Below are positions 1 to 7,753 of a stretch of 12,355 bases of DNA, in pieces. The translations under genes and the position numbers were made by a program. Position 1 is the stretch's first letter, and the number at the start of each line of letters is the position of its first letter. The notes beneath the pieces were generated by a model. That model made no database searches. It was not told the DNA's origin and saw nothing but the letters and a program-made list of their open reading frames with translations. Origin of the DNA: CAYLKS01 sp964384205 [NCBI: uncultured bacterium] (GTDB lineage: Bacteria; JAGOEH01). The stretch spans positions 34,655-47,009 of the forward strand of contig CAYLKS010000018.1 of assembly GCA_964384205.1 (NCBI GenBank), in the 5' to 3' direction.

Positions 1-2
1 TA

Positions 3-1193
3 GATAATAATAAGAACGAAATAATCTTAAAACAACAAATCAATTTAGATGAAAAATTTATTAAGGAACTTAAAAAATTAAAAATTTCAAATGAACTTGT
101 ATTTTATGAGACTATAATGAAAAAGAAAGTTACAATTTTTAAAATAGATGATGATTTTAGAAAAAAATATAGATATGGGAAATTTTTTACATCTAAAATA
201 TTAGTGGCAGTTCCAATTATACCTAATTCAGTTGTAGAAGGAGTATTAATTATTACTTTTTCTGATTCAATAAAAATAGATGATAATTTATATGAATTTT
301 ATTCCACATTAGCCAAGTATATATCCACTGAATATAAAAAAATATTAATGAGAAAAAATATTGTGGAATTGAATCAAAAACTAAAAGAGATGAATAAAAA
401 TCTGCACAAGGAATTAAAAGAAAAAATTGAAATAATACACAATCAATTTAAAGCATTAGCTAAAAAAGAAAATTTATCCATGTTAGGATTAATAGCTGGC
501 AATTTTACACATGAAATTAATACCCCAGTAACCTATATTAGAACTAATGCAGAAATGTTTCCGATTTATCTTGATAAATTAAAACAGGCTTTTAAAGATA
601 AAAATGAGGAAATGTTTAATAAATATATAGATGAAATAAAAGAAATGAGTGTAGAGATCATAAAAGGCACTAATAAAATTTCTGAAATTAGAAATCATAT
701 TAGAAATTTTATTAAGGATAATCCTTCTATTGAAAATATTAATACTGAAAATCTAATCTCTGATATTTTATCAATGACAAGAAAGAAATGGTCAAAATCA
801 ATGAATGTTCACGTTTCAATAGACGAAAATCTGCCGAAGTTAAAAAAGGTCAGAGTTTATCTTGAGGAAATATTAATAAATTTATTGATGAATGCTATAG
901 ATGCCAATAAAGAGATTGGAAAATCTGATATCTGGATTAGTGCAAAGAAAAAAGGCAATTTTATCATAATTAGTGTTAAAGATGAAGGAATTGGTATAAA
1001 AGAATCTGATATAAATAAAATTTTTGATCCAATGTTCACTACAAAAGGGGAAAAAGGTACTGGGCTTGGCCTTTTTATAGTTAAGGATCTGGTAAATCGT
1101 ATGAAAGGAGATATAGAGGTAAAGTCAGAATTTATGAAAGGTACTGAAGTTACAATTAAAATCCCTATAAAAAATGGAGGGGGAAATGGATAA
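3..1193 (+). CDS. GAF-domain sensor histidine kinase, 5' end outside the window
   Basis: This is a cytoplasmic-looking histidine kinase. The frame is open without a stop from the first full codon at position 3, so the first ATG (117) is not the start; 396 residues are visible. In visible numbering, residues about 1-105 look like the C-terminal part of a GAF sensor domain (a beta-rich stretch with VPIIPNSVVEGVLIITF, then a helix). A coiled-coil-like linker covers about 110-150. The dimerisation/phosphoacceptor helix has THEINTP with His170 (codon 510-512). The ATPase domain has an N box with Asn297 (NLLMNAIDAN), a G1 box DEGIG and a G2 box GTGLGL. No membrane segment is visible. The next gene, a receiver protein, overlaps it by 8 nt and is the obvious phosphorylation partner. 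The signal sensed is unknown. The kinase call is secure; the GAF call rests on half a domain. Confidence 0.9.
   Translation, partial: DNNKNEIILKQQINLDEKFIKELKKLKISNELVFYETIMKKKVTIFKIDDDFRKKYRYGKFFTSKILVAVPIIPNSVVEGVLIITFSDSIKIDDNLYEFYSTLAKYISTEYKKILMRKNIVELNQKLKEMNKNLHKELKEKIEIIHNQFKALAKKENLSMLGLIAGNFTHEINTPVTYIRTNAEMFPIYLDKLKQAFKDKNEEMFNKYIDEIKEMSVEIIKGTNKISEIRNHIRNFIKDNPSIENINTENLISDILSMTRKKWSKSMNVHVSIDENLPKLKKVRVYLEEILINLLMNAIDANKEIGKSDIWISAKKKGNFIIISVKDEGIGIKESDINKIFDPMFTTKGEKGTGLGLFIVKDLVNRMKGDIEVKSEFMKGTEVTIKIPIKNGGGNG
1176..1183 (+). promoter_or_regulatory. Shine-Dalgarno site that sets the response-regulator start
   Basis: GGAGGGGG lies inside the last codons of the kinase gene, 2 nt before the ATG at 1186 (5 nt counted from GGAGG). 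It excludes the in-frame ATG at 1174, which would sit upstream of this site, and it suggests translational coupling to the kinase. Confidence 0.7.
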
Positions 1194-1614
1194 AATTAAA
1201 ATATTAATTGTAGATGATGATGAAAATATAATAAAAAGTCTAAAAAGATTTTTGGATACAAAAGAAAATTTAGAGATAATAACATTAACAAATCCACAGA
1301 AAGCACTTGAAATGATTAAAACATCAAAAGTTCATATTGTTTTATCTGATATTCAAATGCCAGAGATGGATGGATTGGAATTTTTAAGACAAGTGAAAAA
1401 AGTAGATGCTATGGCTCAATTTATTGTAATGACTGCATATCCAACAATGGAGAGGATAATGCAAGCTTTAGAAAACGGTGCTAACGATTTTGTATTAAAA
1501 CCTTTTGAATCATTAGATTTTTTATGGGATACCATTAATTTGAGTATTAATAAATTAAGTAGATGGCGAAAAGTTTTAAGAAATAATTTTTCTCATCACA
1601 AAAGATGGGGGTAA
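1186..1614 (+). CDS. Single-domain response regulator (receiver only)
   Basis: A 142-residue receiver protein with no output domain. The acidic pocket is Asp10-Asp11-Asp12, the phosphoacceptor is Asp55 in LSDIQMPEMDG, the switch residue is Thr83 (VMTAY, with Tyr85) and the conserved lysine is Lys105 in LKPF. All catalytic positions are intact. A short basic tail (about 122-142) follows the receiver fold, too short to be a DNA-binding or enzymatic domain. The start is placed at 1186, behind a strong GGAGGGGG, and overlaps the kinase stop by 8 nt. The pairing suggests it is phosphorylated by the upstream kinase, though the CheA encoded further down could also be a donor. Its output is unknown: it may work by protein contact, for example with the HEAT-repeat protein that follows. 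Confidence 0.93.
   Translation: MDKIKILIVDDDENIIKSLKRFLDTKENLEIITLTNPQKALEMIKTSKVHIVLSDIQMPEMDGLEFLRQVKKVDAMAQFIVMTAYPTMERIMQALENGANDFVLKPFESLDFLWDTINLSINKLSRWRKVLRNNFSHHKRWG
1607..1611 (+). promoter_or_regulatory. Shine-Dalgarno site that sets the HEAT-protein start
   Basis: GGGGG ends 8 nt before the ATG at 1620 and lies within the last codons of the response regulator. The alternative ATG at 1605 would overlap this site and has no good site of its own. Confidence 0.55.
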
Positions 1615-1619
1615 TCTTT

Positions 1620-2690
1620 ATGGGAAATATTAAAGATTTATTATTATCAGGGGATAATGATAAAATTTCTGAGGTTTTAATAGATTTGTCTGATGAAGAT
1701 TTGAAGGATCAAGAAATAATAGAAATCTTGTTCGATATATACAAAAATAATAAAAATGAATTTATTAGAGAGCGAATTTTCGAAATTTTCAAAAGAATTA
1801 ATAATGACTGGATAAATAATAAATTGGTAGAACTTTTTTCAAGTGATGATCCTTATTTAAGGAATAGTGCTATTGAAATACTGCAAACAAAAGATGATTC
1901 TATTCTGGATTTACTTTATAAAAAATTAGATAGTGATGATAAAGATATCAGGAAACTTGTAATTGATACAGCAGCAGGATTTGATAAAGATAAAATAATT
2001 GATATTTTTAAAAAAGCATTGAATGATAAGGATATTAATGTTGTAATTGCTGCTGTGGAATATATAGGTAATATAAAAATTGAGGAATTAGGTGAAAATA
2101 TTTTTAATATATTCATTAAAAGCGATAATCCAATGCTTAAGGTTGTAAGTCTTGAAGCACTTTCAAAAATAGGAAAAGCTTGTTGTATTGATGATATAAA
2201 AGAGTATTTTAGAAAAAATGGTATAGATGAATTATACTTATTCCCTTATCTTAAATTAATATCATCTGTAGGGGATTTCAAGGATATTTTAGATTTATTA
2301 GACTTTCTTGATATAAATAATCAGTCTTATGTAAATGAATTGGTAAATGCCATAGAAAATATTATTGAAAGAAAACAAATCAAAGAATTGCCGGAAGAAG
2401 TCTTTGATTTATTAACCCGTTTTTATCAATCTGATATACAATCTATAAATAAATATGAAATATTGGAACTGCTTGTAAATTATGGAGATAAAAAAACAAA
2501 AGAATATGTAAAAGAAGCATTGAATTCAGATGATAAAATCTTGATTATGGGAGCATTGGAAATTATTATGGAAAAAGAAATGGAGTCGGAGTTTTTAAAG
2601 GAGATCAAAGAAGTTCAGTTAAAATATAAGAATGATGAGGATATACAAGATATTTTATCAGATTTATTATATTTTTCAGGAGAGAATTAA
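1620..2690 (+). CDS. HEAT-repeat protein of the chemosensory operon
   Basis: A 356-residue, Asp/Glu/Lys/Ile-rich, all-helical soluble protein. Degenerate HEAT-type units repeat about every 30 residues. The second-helix segments are clearest at about residues 76-88 (DDPYLRNSAIEIL), 106-121 (DDKDIRKLVIDTAAGF), 136-150 (DKDINVVIAAVEYIG) and 169-185 (DNPMLKVVSLEALSKIG), each starting with an acidic turn after a shorter first helix. The flanks (1-70 and 190-356) are also helical and may be more diverged repeats. There is no catalytic motif, signal peptide or membrane segment. It starts 5 nt after the receiver gene and its stop overlaps the CheR start by 1 nt (TAATG), so it is made together with the Che proteins. 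A scaffold or adaptor role is inference. HEAT or PBS-lyase-like proteins do occur in some chemosensory clusters. Confidence 0.8.
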   Translation: MGNIKDLLLSGDNDKISEVLIDLSDEDLKDQEIIEILFDIYKNNKNEFIRERIFEIFKRINNDWINNKLVELFSSDDPYLRNSAIEILQTKDDSILDLLYKKLDSDDKDIRKLVIDTAAGFDKDKIIDIFKKALNDKDINVVIAAVEYIGNIKIEELGENIFNIFIKSDNPMLKVVSLEALSKIGKACCIDDIKEYFRKNGIDELYLFPYLKLISSVGDFKDILDLLDFLDINNQSYVNELVNAIENIIERKQIKELPEEVFDLLTRFYQSDIQSINKYEILELLVNYGDKKTKEYVKEALNSDDKILIMGALEIIMEKEMESEFLKEIKEVQLKYKNDEDIQDILSDLLYFSGEN

Positions 2691-3535
2691 TGTTTACTTT
2701 TACAATTGAAGATTTTGTTAGATTGAGAGATTTTATATATAAAAGAACTGGTATATTTTTCGAAGAAAAAAAGATCTATTTTGTAAAACGTCGCATAATA
2801 GAGCGAATGAAAGAGTTGGGTTTGGAAACAGGTAAGGAATATTATAGATATTTAAAATTTAAAGATTTAGAAAAGAAAGAATTCCAAAATTTAATTAATA
2901 TGCTTACTACAAATGAAACATATTTTTTTAGAGAATATTATCAATTACAAGTATTTGGAGAAGAATTGCTTGCTGATTTTGAGGAGAAAAAAATAAAAAA
3001 TAGTGAAGAATTGAAACTAAGAATTTGGTCTGCTGGTTGTTCTACAGGAGAGGAACCATATACTTTAGCCATTATAGTTATGGAAATTTTAGATGACTAT
3101 AAAAAGTGGGATATTGAAATTATTGCTACTGATATTGATGAAACTGTTCTTGAGAAAGCTAAAAAAGGACATTATGGCAGTAGAGCAGTAAAAGATGTGC
3201 CTTTAAAGTATCTGGAGAAATATTTTTTTAAATTATCTGACAATGAATATGCAATTAAAGACGATGTTAAAAAGCTTGTTACTTTTAGAAAACTAAATCT
3301 CATGGATGCTGTTAATATAAGGCATTATAAAGGAATGGATTATATATTTTGCAGAAACGTATTGATTTATTTTTCTGATGATGCAAGGAAAGAAGTAGTA
3401 GCTCATTTTTATAATTCTTTAAATCCAGGCGGTTTTATTTTTTTAGGACATTCAGAGTCACTTTCAAGAATTACTACAGCTTTTCGATTAAAAAAGGTTA
3501 AAGATGTAATTTTGTATTATAAACCTGAAAAATGA
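2690..3535 (+). CDS. cheR: Chemotaxis protein methyltransferase CheR
   Basis: It transfers methyl groups from S-adenosylmethionine to glutamates of chemoreceptors, the adaptation step of chemosensory pathways. It has 281 residues, the usual CheR length (the E. coli protein is 286). Residues about 1-90 form the helical N-terminal domain with the conserved TNETYFFRE (74-82). The Rossmann methyltransferase domain carries SAGCSTGEEPYTLA (114-127, SAM-binding loop), ATDID (146-150), CRNVLIYF (221-228) and GHSESL (253-258). There is no C-terminal TPR extension. AGGAGAG at 2678-2684 sits 5 nt before the ATG, and the start overlaps the HEAT-protein stop by 1 nt. Its presence implies a methylated receptor encoded elsewhere; the counteracting esterase CheB is not in view. 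Confidence 0.97.
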   Translation: MFTFTIEDFVRLRDFIYKRTGIFFEEKKIYFVKRRIIERMKELGLETGKEYYRYLKFKDLEKKEFQNLINMLTTNETYFFREYYQLQVFGEELLADFEEKKIKNSEELKLRIWSAGCSTGEEPYTLAIIVMEILDDYKKWDIEIIATDIDETVLEKAKKGHYGSRAVKDVPLKYLEKYFFKLSDNEYAIKDDVKKLVTFRKLNLMDAVNIRHYKGMDYIFCRNVLIYFSDDARKEVVAHFYNSLNPGGFIFLGHSESLSRITTAFRLKKVKDVILYYKPEK

Positions 3536-3545
3536 GAGGGATTCT

Positions 3546-3923
3546 ATGGAAAAAAAATATAAAATTCTAATAGTAGATGATTCTAAAATGACCAGAAATT
3601 TTCATGCATATATTTTAAAATCTGCGGGTTTTAATATAAAAGATGCAGAAAATGGTTTTGACGCTCTGGAAAAGGCGCTTATTGACAAATTTGATCTAAT
3701 TATTACCGATATTAATATGCCCAAAATGGATGGTTATACATTTATTCAAAGATTAAGAGAAAATGATGAATATAGAGATACACCGGTTATAATTATTTCA
3801 ACAGAAGATGAAGCAGAAGATAAAAGAAAAGGTTTCGAAGCAGGAGCTGATTTCTATATTGTAAAGCCTGTTACTCCCGAAAAATTGCTCAATACTATCA
3901 AAATGTTTTTAAAGATTGACTAA
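3546..3923 (+). CDS. cheY: CheY-type single-domain response regulator
   Basis: A 125-residue receiver protein of the CheY class, normally phosphorylated by CheA to signal to the flagellar switch or another target. Asp11-Asp12 form the metal pocket, Asp55 (ITDINMPKMDG) is the phosphoacceptor, Ser85 followed by Thr86 (IISTED) fills the switch position, and Lys107 (VKPV) is the conserved lysine. The Ser in place of the usual Thr is a tolerated variation. The gene starts 10 nt after cheR with GAGAGGGA at 3534-3541 overlapping the cheR stop, and ends 13 nt before cheA. That position makes it the likely main CheA substrate. No flagellar gene is visible, so the output could be motility or another process. 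It is a different protein from the first receiver in this operon. Confidence 0.9.
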   Translation: MEKKYKILIVDDSKMTRNFHAYILKSAGFNIKDAENGFDALEKALIDKFDLIITDINMPKMDGYTFIQRLRENDEYRDTPVIIISTEDEAEDKRKGFEAGADFYIVKPVTPEKLLNTIKMFLKID

Positions 3924-3926
3924 TCT

Positions 3927-3931
3927 GGAGG
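3927..3931 (+). promoter_or_regulatory. Shine-Dalgarno site that sets the cheA start
   Basis: A full GGAGG stands 5 nt before the ATG at 3937. A longer in-frame reading from a TTG at 3916 would start inside cheY and contain this site within its coding part, so it is not preferred. Confidence 0.75.
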
Positions 3932-3936
3932 ATATT

Positions 3937-6576
3937 ATGAAGCTTTCAATATCATCTGAAGATAAAATTTTATTTGATGGATTTTTTGAAGAATCTCTTG
4001 AATATTTAGATTCAATTGAAGAGAAAATTCTTCTTCTTGAAACAGAATTTTCTATTGATTTAGTAAATAATATTTTTAGAGCTATTCATACTATAAAAGG
4101 CTCATCTTCATTTTTAAATTTAGCTTCTATTAAAAATCTTAGTCATGAACTCGAATTTCTACTTGATGATTTAAGAAGACAAAAAATATCAATTTCAGCA
4201 GAATTAATTGAACTCCTTTTAAAGGGAGTTGATGTATTAAGGAAAATGATTCTTAATTTAAAAGATTTAATTGATAATATTGATGAAGGAGATATTGAAT
4301 TGGATGAAACTTGTGATTTAGTAGATGAAATTAAAAAATTCAGAGAAAGTGCTGAAATAGAATCTGAGATTAAAGAGGGAGAAAGAATTGAGACATCTAC
4401 TGTTGAAGAAACAGAAGAAAAGGAAATTCTTAAAGAAATTACAATAAATGATAGTCTAAACAATGCAGAGATTGAAAATGAGATGGAACAATTATATATA
4501 GAAGGGTTTGATGAACATATCGAAAACATTGAAAAGCATTTGTTAATTTTAGAACAAAATCCAGAAAATGTAGAAAGTACCAATGAGGTTTTCCGTTCTT
4601 TACATAGTTTAAAAGGTAATTCTGGCCTTATAGTTTCATTTGTTGGTGAAAATACTTATGAATATAAGGTAGCTAAGCTTGTGCAAGATATTTGCCATGA
4701 TGTAGAATCTGCATTAATTACTATAAAAAAAGGCGAGCAACGATTTTCATCTCCATTAGTTACAAAATTGTTTCGAATTTTAGATTATTTAAAATTTCTA
4801 AGGCAAGCTTTTGCAAATAGAGAACAAAAACCTGAAATTAACAATATTAATGATATTTTTAGTTTGATAAAAGAAATTGAAAAGCAATCTAAGAGTCCTT
4901 CTGAAGATAGAAAAGCATCGCAAAATCAAAAGCAAAGTCAAAGTAGTACTCCATATAATGAAGCAATTAAGCAATATTGTGAAGTAACTGAAAAAATTGT
5001 TAATGAATGGGAAAAAACTAAGAAAATTGGTGAAAATGATATTAATACATACTTAAGAGCTTTGAATATGCTTAAAAAAACTCTGCCTGAATATTTATCA
5101 GAGCAGTATAAAGATAACTTTTCCAAACAAGAAGATACTCTCAATTTTTTAAAAGATGGCATCTTTGATCTGCAAGATGGGTTAGTTATTGACATACTTA
5201 AAGAAAAGATAAATGAAATTAAAAATATTATGGGGGCTAAAAAAGAATCTATTAAAGATAAAAAAGTTGATGAAATAAAAGAACAGAGAATAAAAAAAGC
5301 ATCTTCTGCTCCTCAAAATATTAAGTCTTCCTCTGAGCTACACTCTGTTAAGGCCGCTCTATCATCATCCTCATCTACTGAAATGCAAAGCATAAGGGTA
5401 AAAATGGAAAAATTAGATAGAATGATGAATCTTATAGGAGAATTAGCTGTTTCAAAAAATAGTTTTTACAATTTTTATAATAAATTAGTAGAAAGTAATA
5501 ATCTGGAACTTGCAAAGGAATTTAAGGAAACAATTGTGATGCATGTTGGAAGGCTGGCTGACCAACTTCAAGATGCAATTGTTCAGGTGAGAATGGTTCC
5601 TATAAAAACAGTCTTTCAAAAATTCCCCAGAATGGTAAGAGATATAGCAAATGCAAATAATAAAAAGATTAAACTGATTATTCAAGGAGAATCAACTGAA
5701 CTTGATAAAACTGTTATTGAGAAAATAAATGATCCACTTGTTCATATTATTAGAAATTCTTGTGACCATGGTATTGAACCACCTGATGAAAGAGTTAAAG
5801 CTGGTAAGGATGAGACAGGCAATGTAATTCTTCGCGCGGAAAATAAAGGTACTTATGCTGTAATTGAAATTATTGATGATGGTAGAGGGATTGATCCAGA
5901 TAAAATAAAGAAAAAGGCTATTGAAAAAGGGTTAATTTCTGATGAGCAAGCAAGGAAAATGACAAAAGATGAATTAATCAATTTGATTTTTTTACCTGGC
6001 TTCTCAACTGCTGATAAAGTTACAGAAATTTCGGGTAGAGGTGTTGGAATGGATGTTGTAAAAACTAATATCAATAAAATTAATGGTACTATTTCTATTC
6101 ATTCTGATAAAGGTATTGGAACAAATATTACCATAAAAATACCTCTTACTTTAGCTATTACAAAAGGATTAAGTGTTAAAATAGAGGATAAAATTTTTAT
6201 TATACCAATGGAAAATGTAAATGAAATTCTCAAGGTTAGATTGGATTCTATCATTAAATATAAGGATAGAGAAATTTTTAAATATAGAGACAAGGTTATT
6301 GAATTAATTGATTTAAAGAAAAAATATGGTTTGGCAGATAATATTCAGTATGCTAATTCTGAGTTTAATGAATTAAATGCTGTGGTTATCCAAAATAGTG
6401 GATTAAAAGCAGCCTTGAAGGTAGATTTTTTGGAAGATGAAATTGATATGGTAATAAAACCTTTGCCGGAATTTTTGTCAAATGTGCCTGGTATTGGCGG
6501 GAGTACAATTTTAGGTAATGGGAAAGTTGCTATTGTTATTGATCCAGTTACCATTTTTTCTCTTTTGCAACTTTGA
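3937..6576 (+). CDS. cheA: Chemotaxis histidine kinase CheA with two HPt domains
   Basis: The central kinase of the pathway, 879 residues, clearly longer than the roughly 650 of E. coli CheA. In order: HPt1 (about 1-110) with His51 in HTIKGSS; an acidic linker (about 130-180); HPt2 (about 183-300) with His223 in HSLKGNS; a third helical block (about 340-435) without a recognisable phospho-histidine motif; a Lys/Ser-rich linker; the dimerisation helices starting near 485 (SIRVKMEKLDRMMNLIGEL); and the ATPase domain with N box DPLVHIIRNSCDHGIE (600-615), G1 DDGRGID and SGRGVGMDVV. A C-terminal CheW-like receptor-coupling domain (about 740-879) follows. The small P2 domain is not recognisable. 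The start follows GGAGG 13 nt after cheY. The gene closes the operon and its stop lies in a terminator hairpin. All kinase boxes are intact, so activity is expected. Confidence 0.95.
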   Translation: MKLSISSEDKILFDGFFEESLEYLDSIEEKILLLETEFSIDLVNNIFRAIHTIKGSSSFLNLASIKNLSHELEFLLDDLRRQKISISAELIELLLKGVDVLRKMILNLKDLIDNIDEGDIELDETCDLVDEIKKFRESAEIESEIKEGERIETSTVEETEEKEILKEITINDSLNNAEIENEMEQLYIEGFDEHIENIEKHLLILEQNPENVESTNEVFRSLHSLKGNSGLIVSFVGENTYEYKVAKLVQDICHDVESALITIKKGEQRFSSPLVTKLFRILDYLKFLRQAFANREQKPEINNINDIFSLIKEIEKQSKSPSEDRKASQNQKQSQSSTPYNEAIKQYCEVTEKIVNEWEKTKKIGENDINTYLRALNMLKKTLPEYLSEQYKDNFSKQEDTLNFLKDGIFDLQDGLVIDILKEKINEIKNIMGAKKESIKDKKVDEIKEQRIKKASSAPQNIKSSSELHSVKAALSSSSSTEMQSIRVKMEKLDRMMNLIGELAVSKNSFYNFYNKLVESNNLELAKEFKETIVMHVGRLADQLQDAIVQVRMVPIKTVFQKFPRMVRDIANANNKKIKLIIQGESTELDKTVIEKINDPLVHIIRNSCDHGIEPPDERVKAGKDETGNVILRAENKGTYAVIEIIDDGRGIDPDKIKKKAIEKGLISDEQARKMTKDELINLIFLPGFSTADKVTEISGRGVGMDVVKTNINKINGTISIHSDKGIGTNITIKIPLTLAITKGLSVKIEDKIFIIPMENVNEILKVRLDSIIKYKDREIFKYRDKVIELIDLKKKYGLADNIQYANSEFNELNAVVIQNSGLKAALKVDFLEDEIDMVIKPLPEFLSNVPGIGGSTILGNGKVAIVIDPVTIFSLLQL

Positions 6577-6607
6577 TTAAAGTATCAAACTGACTTTATC
6601 ATTTTTT
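6575..6607 (+). terminator. Candidate intrinsic terminator of the che operon
   Basis: GATTAAAGT (6575-6583) pairs with ACTTTATC (6593-6600), giving 8 base pairs with one bulged T around a 9-nt loop. A run of six T (6602-6607) follows. The stem begins within the cheA stop codon. It is AT-rich and therefore weak, but its position and T-run fit. Confidence 0.5.
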
Positions 6608-6672
6608 ATATAATGAAATAATTTATCAAAATATTTTAAACAAGACACTATTAGACATAGTAAGCTAAATCA

Positions 6673-6701
6673 TTCAAAAAAACAATTTTTCTATATTGTT
6701 T
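6673..6701 (-). terminator. Candidate intrinsic terminator of the activase-dtd-maf operon
   Basis: Read on the minus strand, AAACAAT (6701-6695) pairs with ATTGTTT (6686-6680) around an 8-nt loop. The T-run continues past the stem. The hairpin begins 16 nt beyond the maf stop. The stem is short and AT-rich, so this is a modest call. Confidence 0.45.
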
Positions 6702-6716
6702 AACAGTATAGATATA

Positions 6717-7310
6717 TTATTTAAAGATGAACAATTTTTCTGCTCTTAAGATTGAAAATAATCTATATAATGGGAGCCCAACAACATTAAAGAAACAGCC
6801 GTCAATTTTTTCCACAAAGAATGCGCCAAAATCTTGTATTCCATAGGCACCTGCTTTATCCATAGGCTGAAAATTTTTAATATAAAAATTAACCATTTCA
6901 TCATTTAATTTAGCAAATTTAACTGCAGTTTTTTCATAATCAGTTATTATACTTTTATTTTCTGGATTATAAACTGCAATACCGGAAAAAACCACATGCC
7001 AATTATCACTTAACAATGTAAGATATATTTTTGCCTCTATAATATCAACCGGCTTGCCTAAAATTTTATTATCATAAACAACAACAGTATCTGCTCCAAT
7101 AATGACTTTATCTTTTACGCTATATCTATTTAATACAAACGAAACCTTATCATGAGCCAATTTTTGAACATTTTTGTCAACAGATAAATCAGGAGAAAAT
7201 TTTTCATCTATTTCCGCAGATAAAATTTTAAATTTAAATCCACGTTCTTCTAATAATTGCTTTCTCCTTGGAGAATTGCTTGCCAAAATCAATTCATATT
7301 TTAATTTCAT
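6717..7310 (-). CDS. maf: Maf-family nucleoside triphosphate pyrophosphatase (dTTP/UTP type)
   Basis: It hydrolyses dTTP, UTP and related modified nucleotides to the monophosphate and pyrophosphate, a house-cleaning enzyme also linked to septum regulation. The length is the family norm at 197 residues. Visible motifs are LASNSPRRKQLL (9-20, phosphate-binding), GADTVV with Asp74, GKPVD with Lys86, DKAGAYGIQ (151-159, the signature of the dTTP/UTP branch) and NVVGLP (175-180). No key residue is missing. The ATG overlaps the dtd stop as ATGA, with only a weak GAGAG (7321-7317) before it, so translation is probably coupled to dtd. It is the last gene of its operon, converging on cheA. The family call is secure; the substrate class comes from the DKAGAYGIQ signature. 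Confidence 0.94.
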   Translation of the reverse strand: MKLKYELILASNSPRRKQLLEERGFKFKILSAEIDEKFSPDLSVDKNVQKLAHDKVSFVLNRYSVKDKVIIGADTVVVYDNKILGKPVDIIEAKIYLTLLSDNWHVVFSGIAVYNPENKSIITDYEKTAVKFAKLNDEMVNFYIKNFQPMDKAGAYGIQDFGAFFVEKIDGCFFNVVGLPLYRLFSILRAEKLFIFK

Positions 7311-7753
7311 TTTTTACTCTCAACTATAAAAGTTACAGGCCCATCATTCAAAAGTTCCACTTTCATCATAGCAGCAAATATTCCTGTTTGCACGTTGCCG
7401 AACACTTTATTCTCTGCTTGAGATACAAAATAATTATAAAGATCTTCTGCCAACTGCGGGTTTGCAGATTCGGTAAAAGAAGGTCTTCTTCCTTTACGAG
7501 TATCTCCGTATATAGTAAATTGGCTCACAACTAATAAATCGCCTCTGATATCTTGTAAAGAAAGATTCATTTTATCATTCTCATCAGGAAAAATTCGCAA
7601 ATTAACAATTTTATCTAATAAATAATCTGCATCAGTAACTGTATCCTCATGAGTTACCCCCAGTAAAACCAAAATACCTCTGCCTATCTGTCCAACAATC
7701 TTATCATCAACAGTAACTTTTGCATAACTTACGCGCTGAATTATTGCTTTCAC
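7307..7753 (-). CDS. dtd: D-aminoacyl-tRNA deacylase
   Basis: It removes D-amino acids (and glycine from tRNA-Ala) wrongly attached to tRNA, a proofreading step in translation that acts in the cytoplasm as a homodimer. It has 148 residues, as expected (about 145). It begins MKAIIQRVSYAKV, typical of the family, and shows SQFTIYGDTRKGRRPSF (77-93) and the NDGPVTF motif near 136-142, which holds the Gly-cis-Pro used for chirality rejection. The start codon is GTG at 7753-7751 behind AAAGGA (7766-7761, 7 nt spacing), and it overlaps the stop of the large upstream gene as GTGA. Its own stop overlaps the maf ATG. It therefore sits mid-operon and is probably translated by coupling. Confidence 0.96.
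   Translation of the reverse strand: MKAIIQRVSYAKVTVDDKIVGQIGRGILVLLGVTHEDTVTDADYLLDKIVNLRIFPDENDKMNLSLQDIRGDLLVVSQFTIYGDTRKGRRPSFTESANPQLAEDLYNYFVSQAENKVFGNVQTGIFAAMMKVELLNDGPVTFIVESKK

Noticed and set aside
117-119. ATG as the start of the histidine kinase
   Set aside because: The same frame is open back to position 3, and the residues before 117 continue a GAF-like domain. The true start is outside the window.
1174-1176. Earlier ATG for the first response regulator
   Set aside because: It lies before the strong GGAGGGGG site at 1176-1183. The ATG at 1186 gives the normal receiver N-terminus.
1605-1607. Earlier ATG for the HEAT-repeat protein
   Set aside because: It overlaps the GGGGG site that serves the ATG at 1620 and adds only five residues (MGVIF).
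3916-3918. TTG start for cheA
   Set aside because: It lies inside cheY and has no ribosome binding site, whereas GGAGG stands 5 nt before the ATG at 3937.
4143-4583. Open frame of 146 codons opposite cheA
   Set aside because: Its product is a Ser/Ile/Phe-rich antisense shadow of a low-complexity acidic region. It has no family motif, and cheA on the other strand is certain.
7268-7534. Plus-strand open frame across the dtd/maf junction
   Set aside because: It is antisense to two certain genes and has no recognisable motif or good ribosome binding site.
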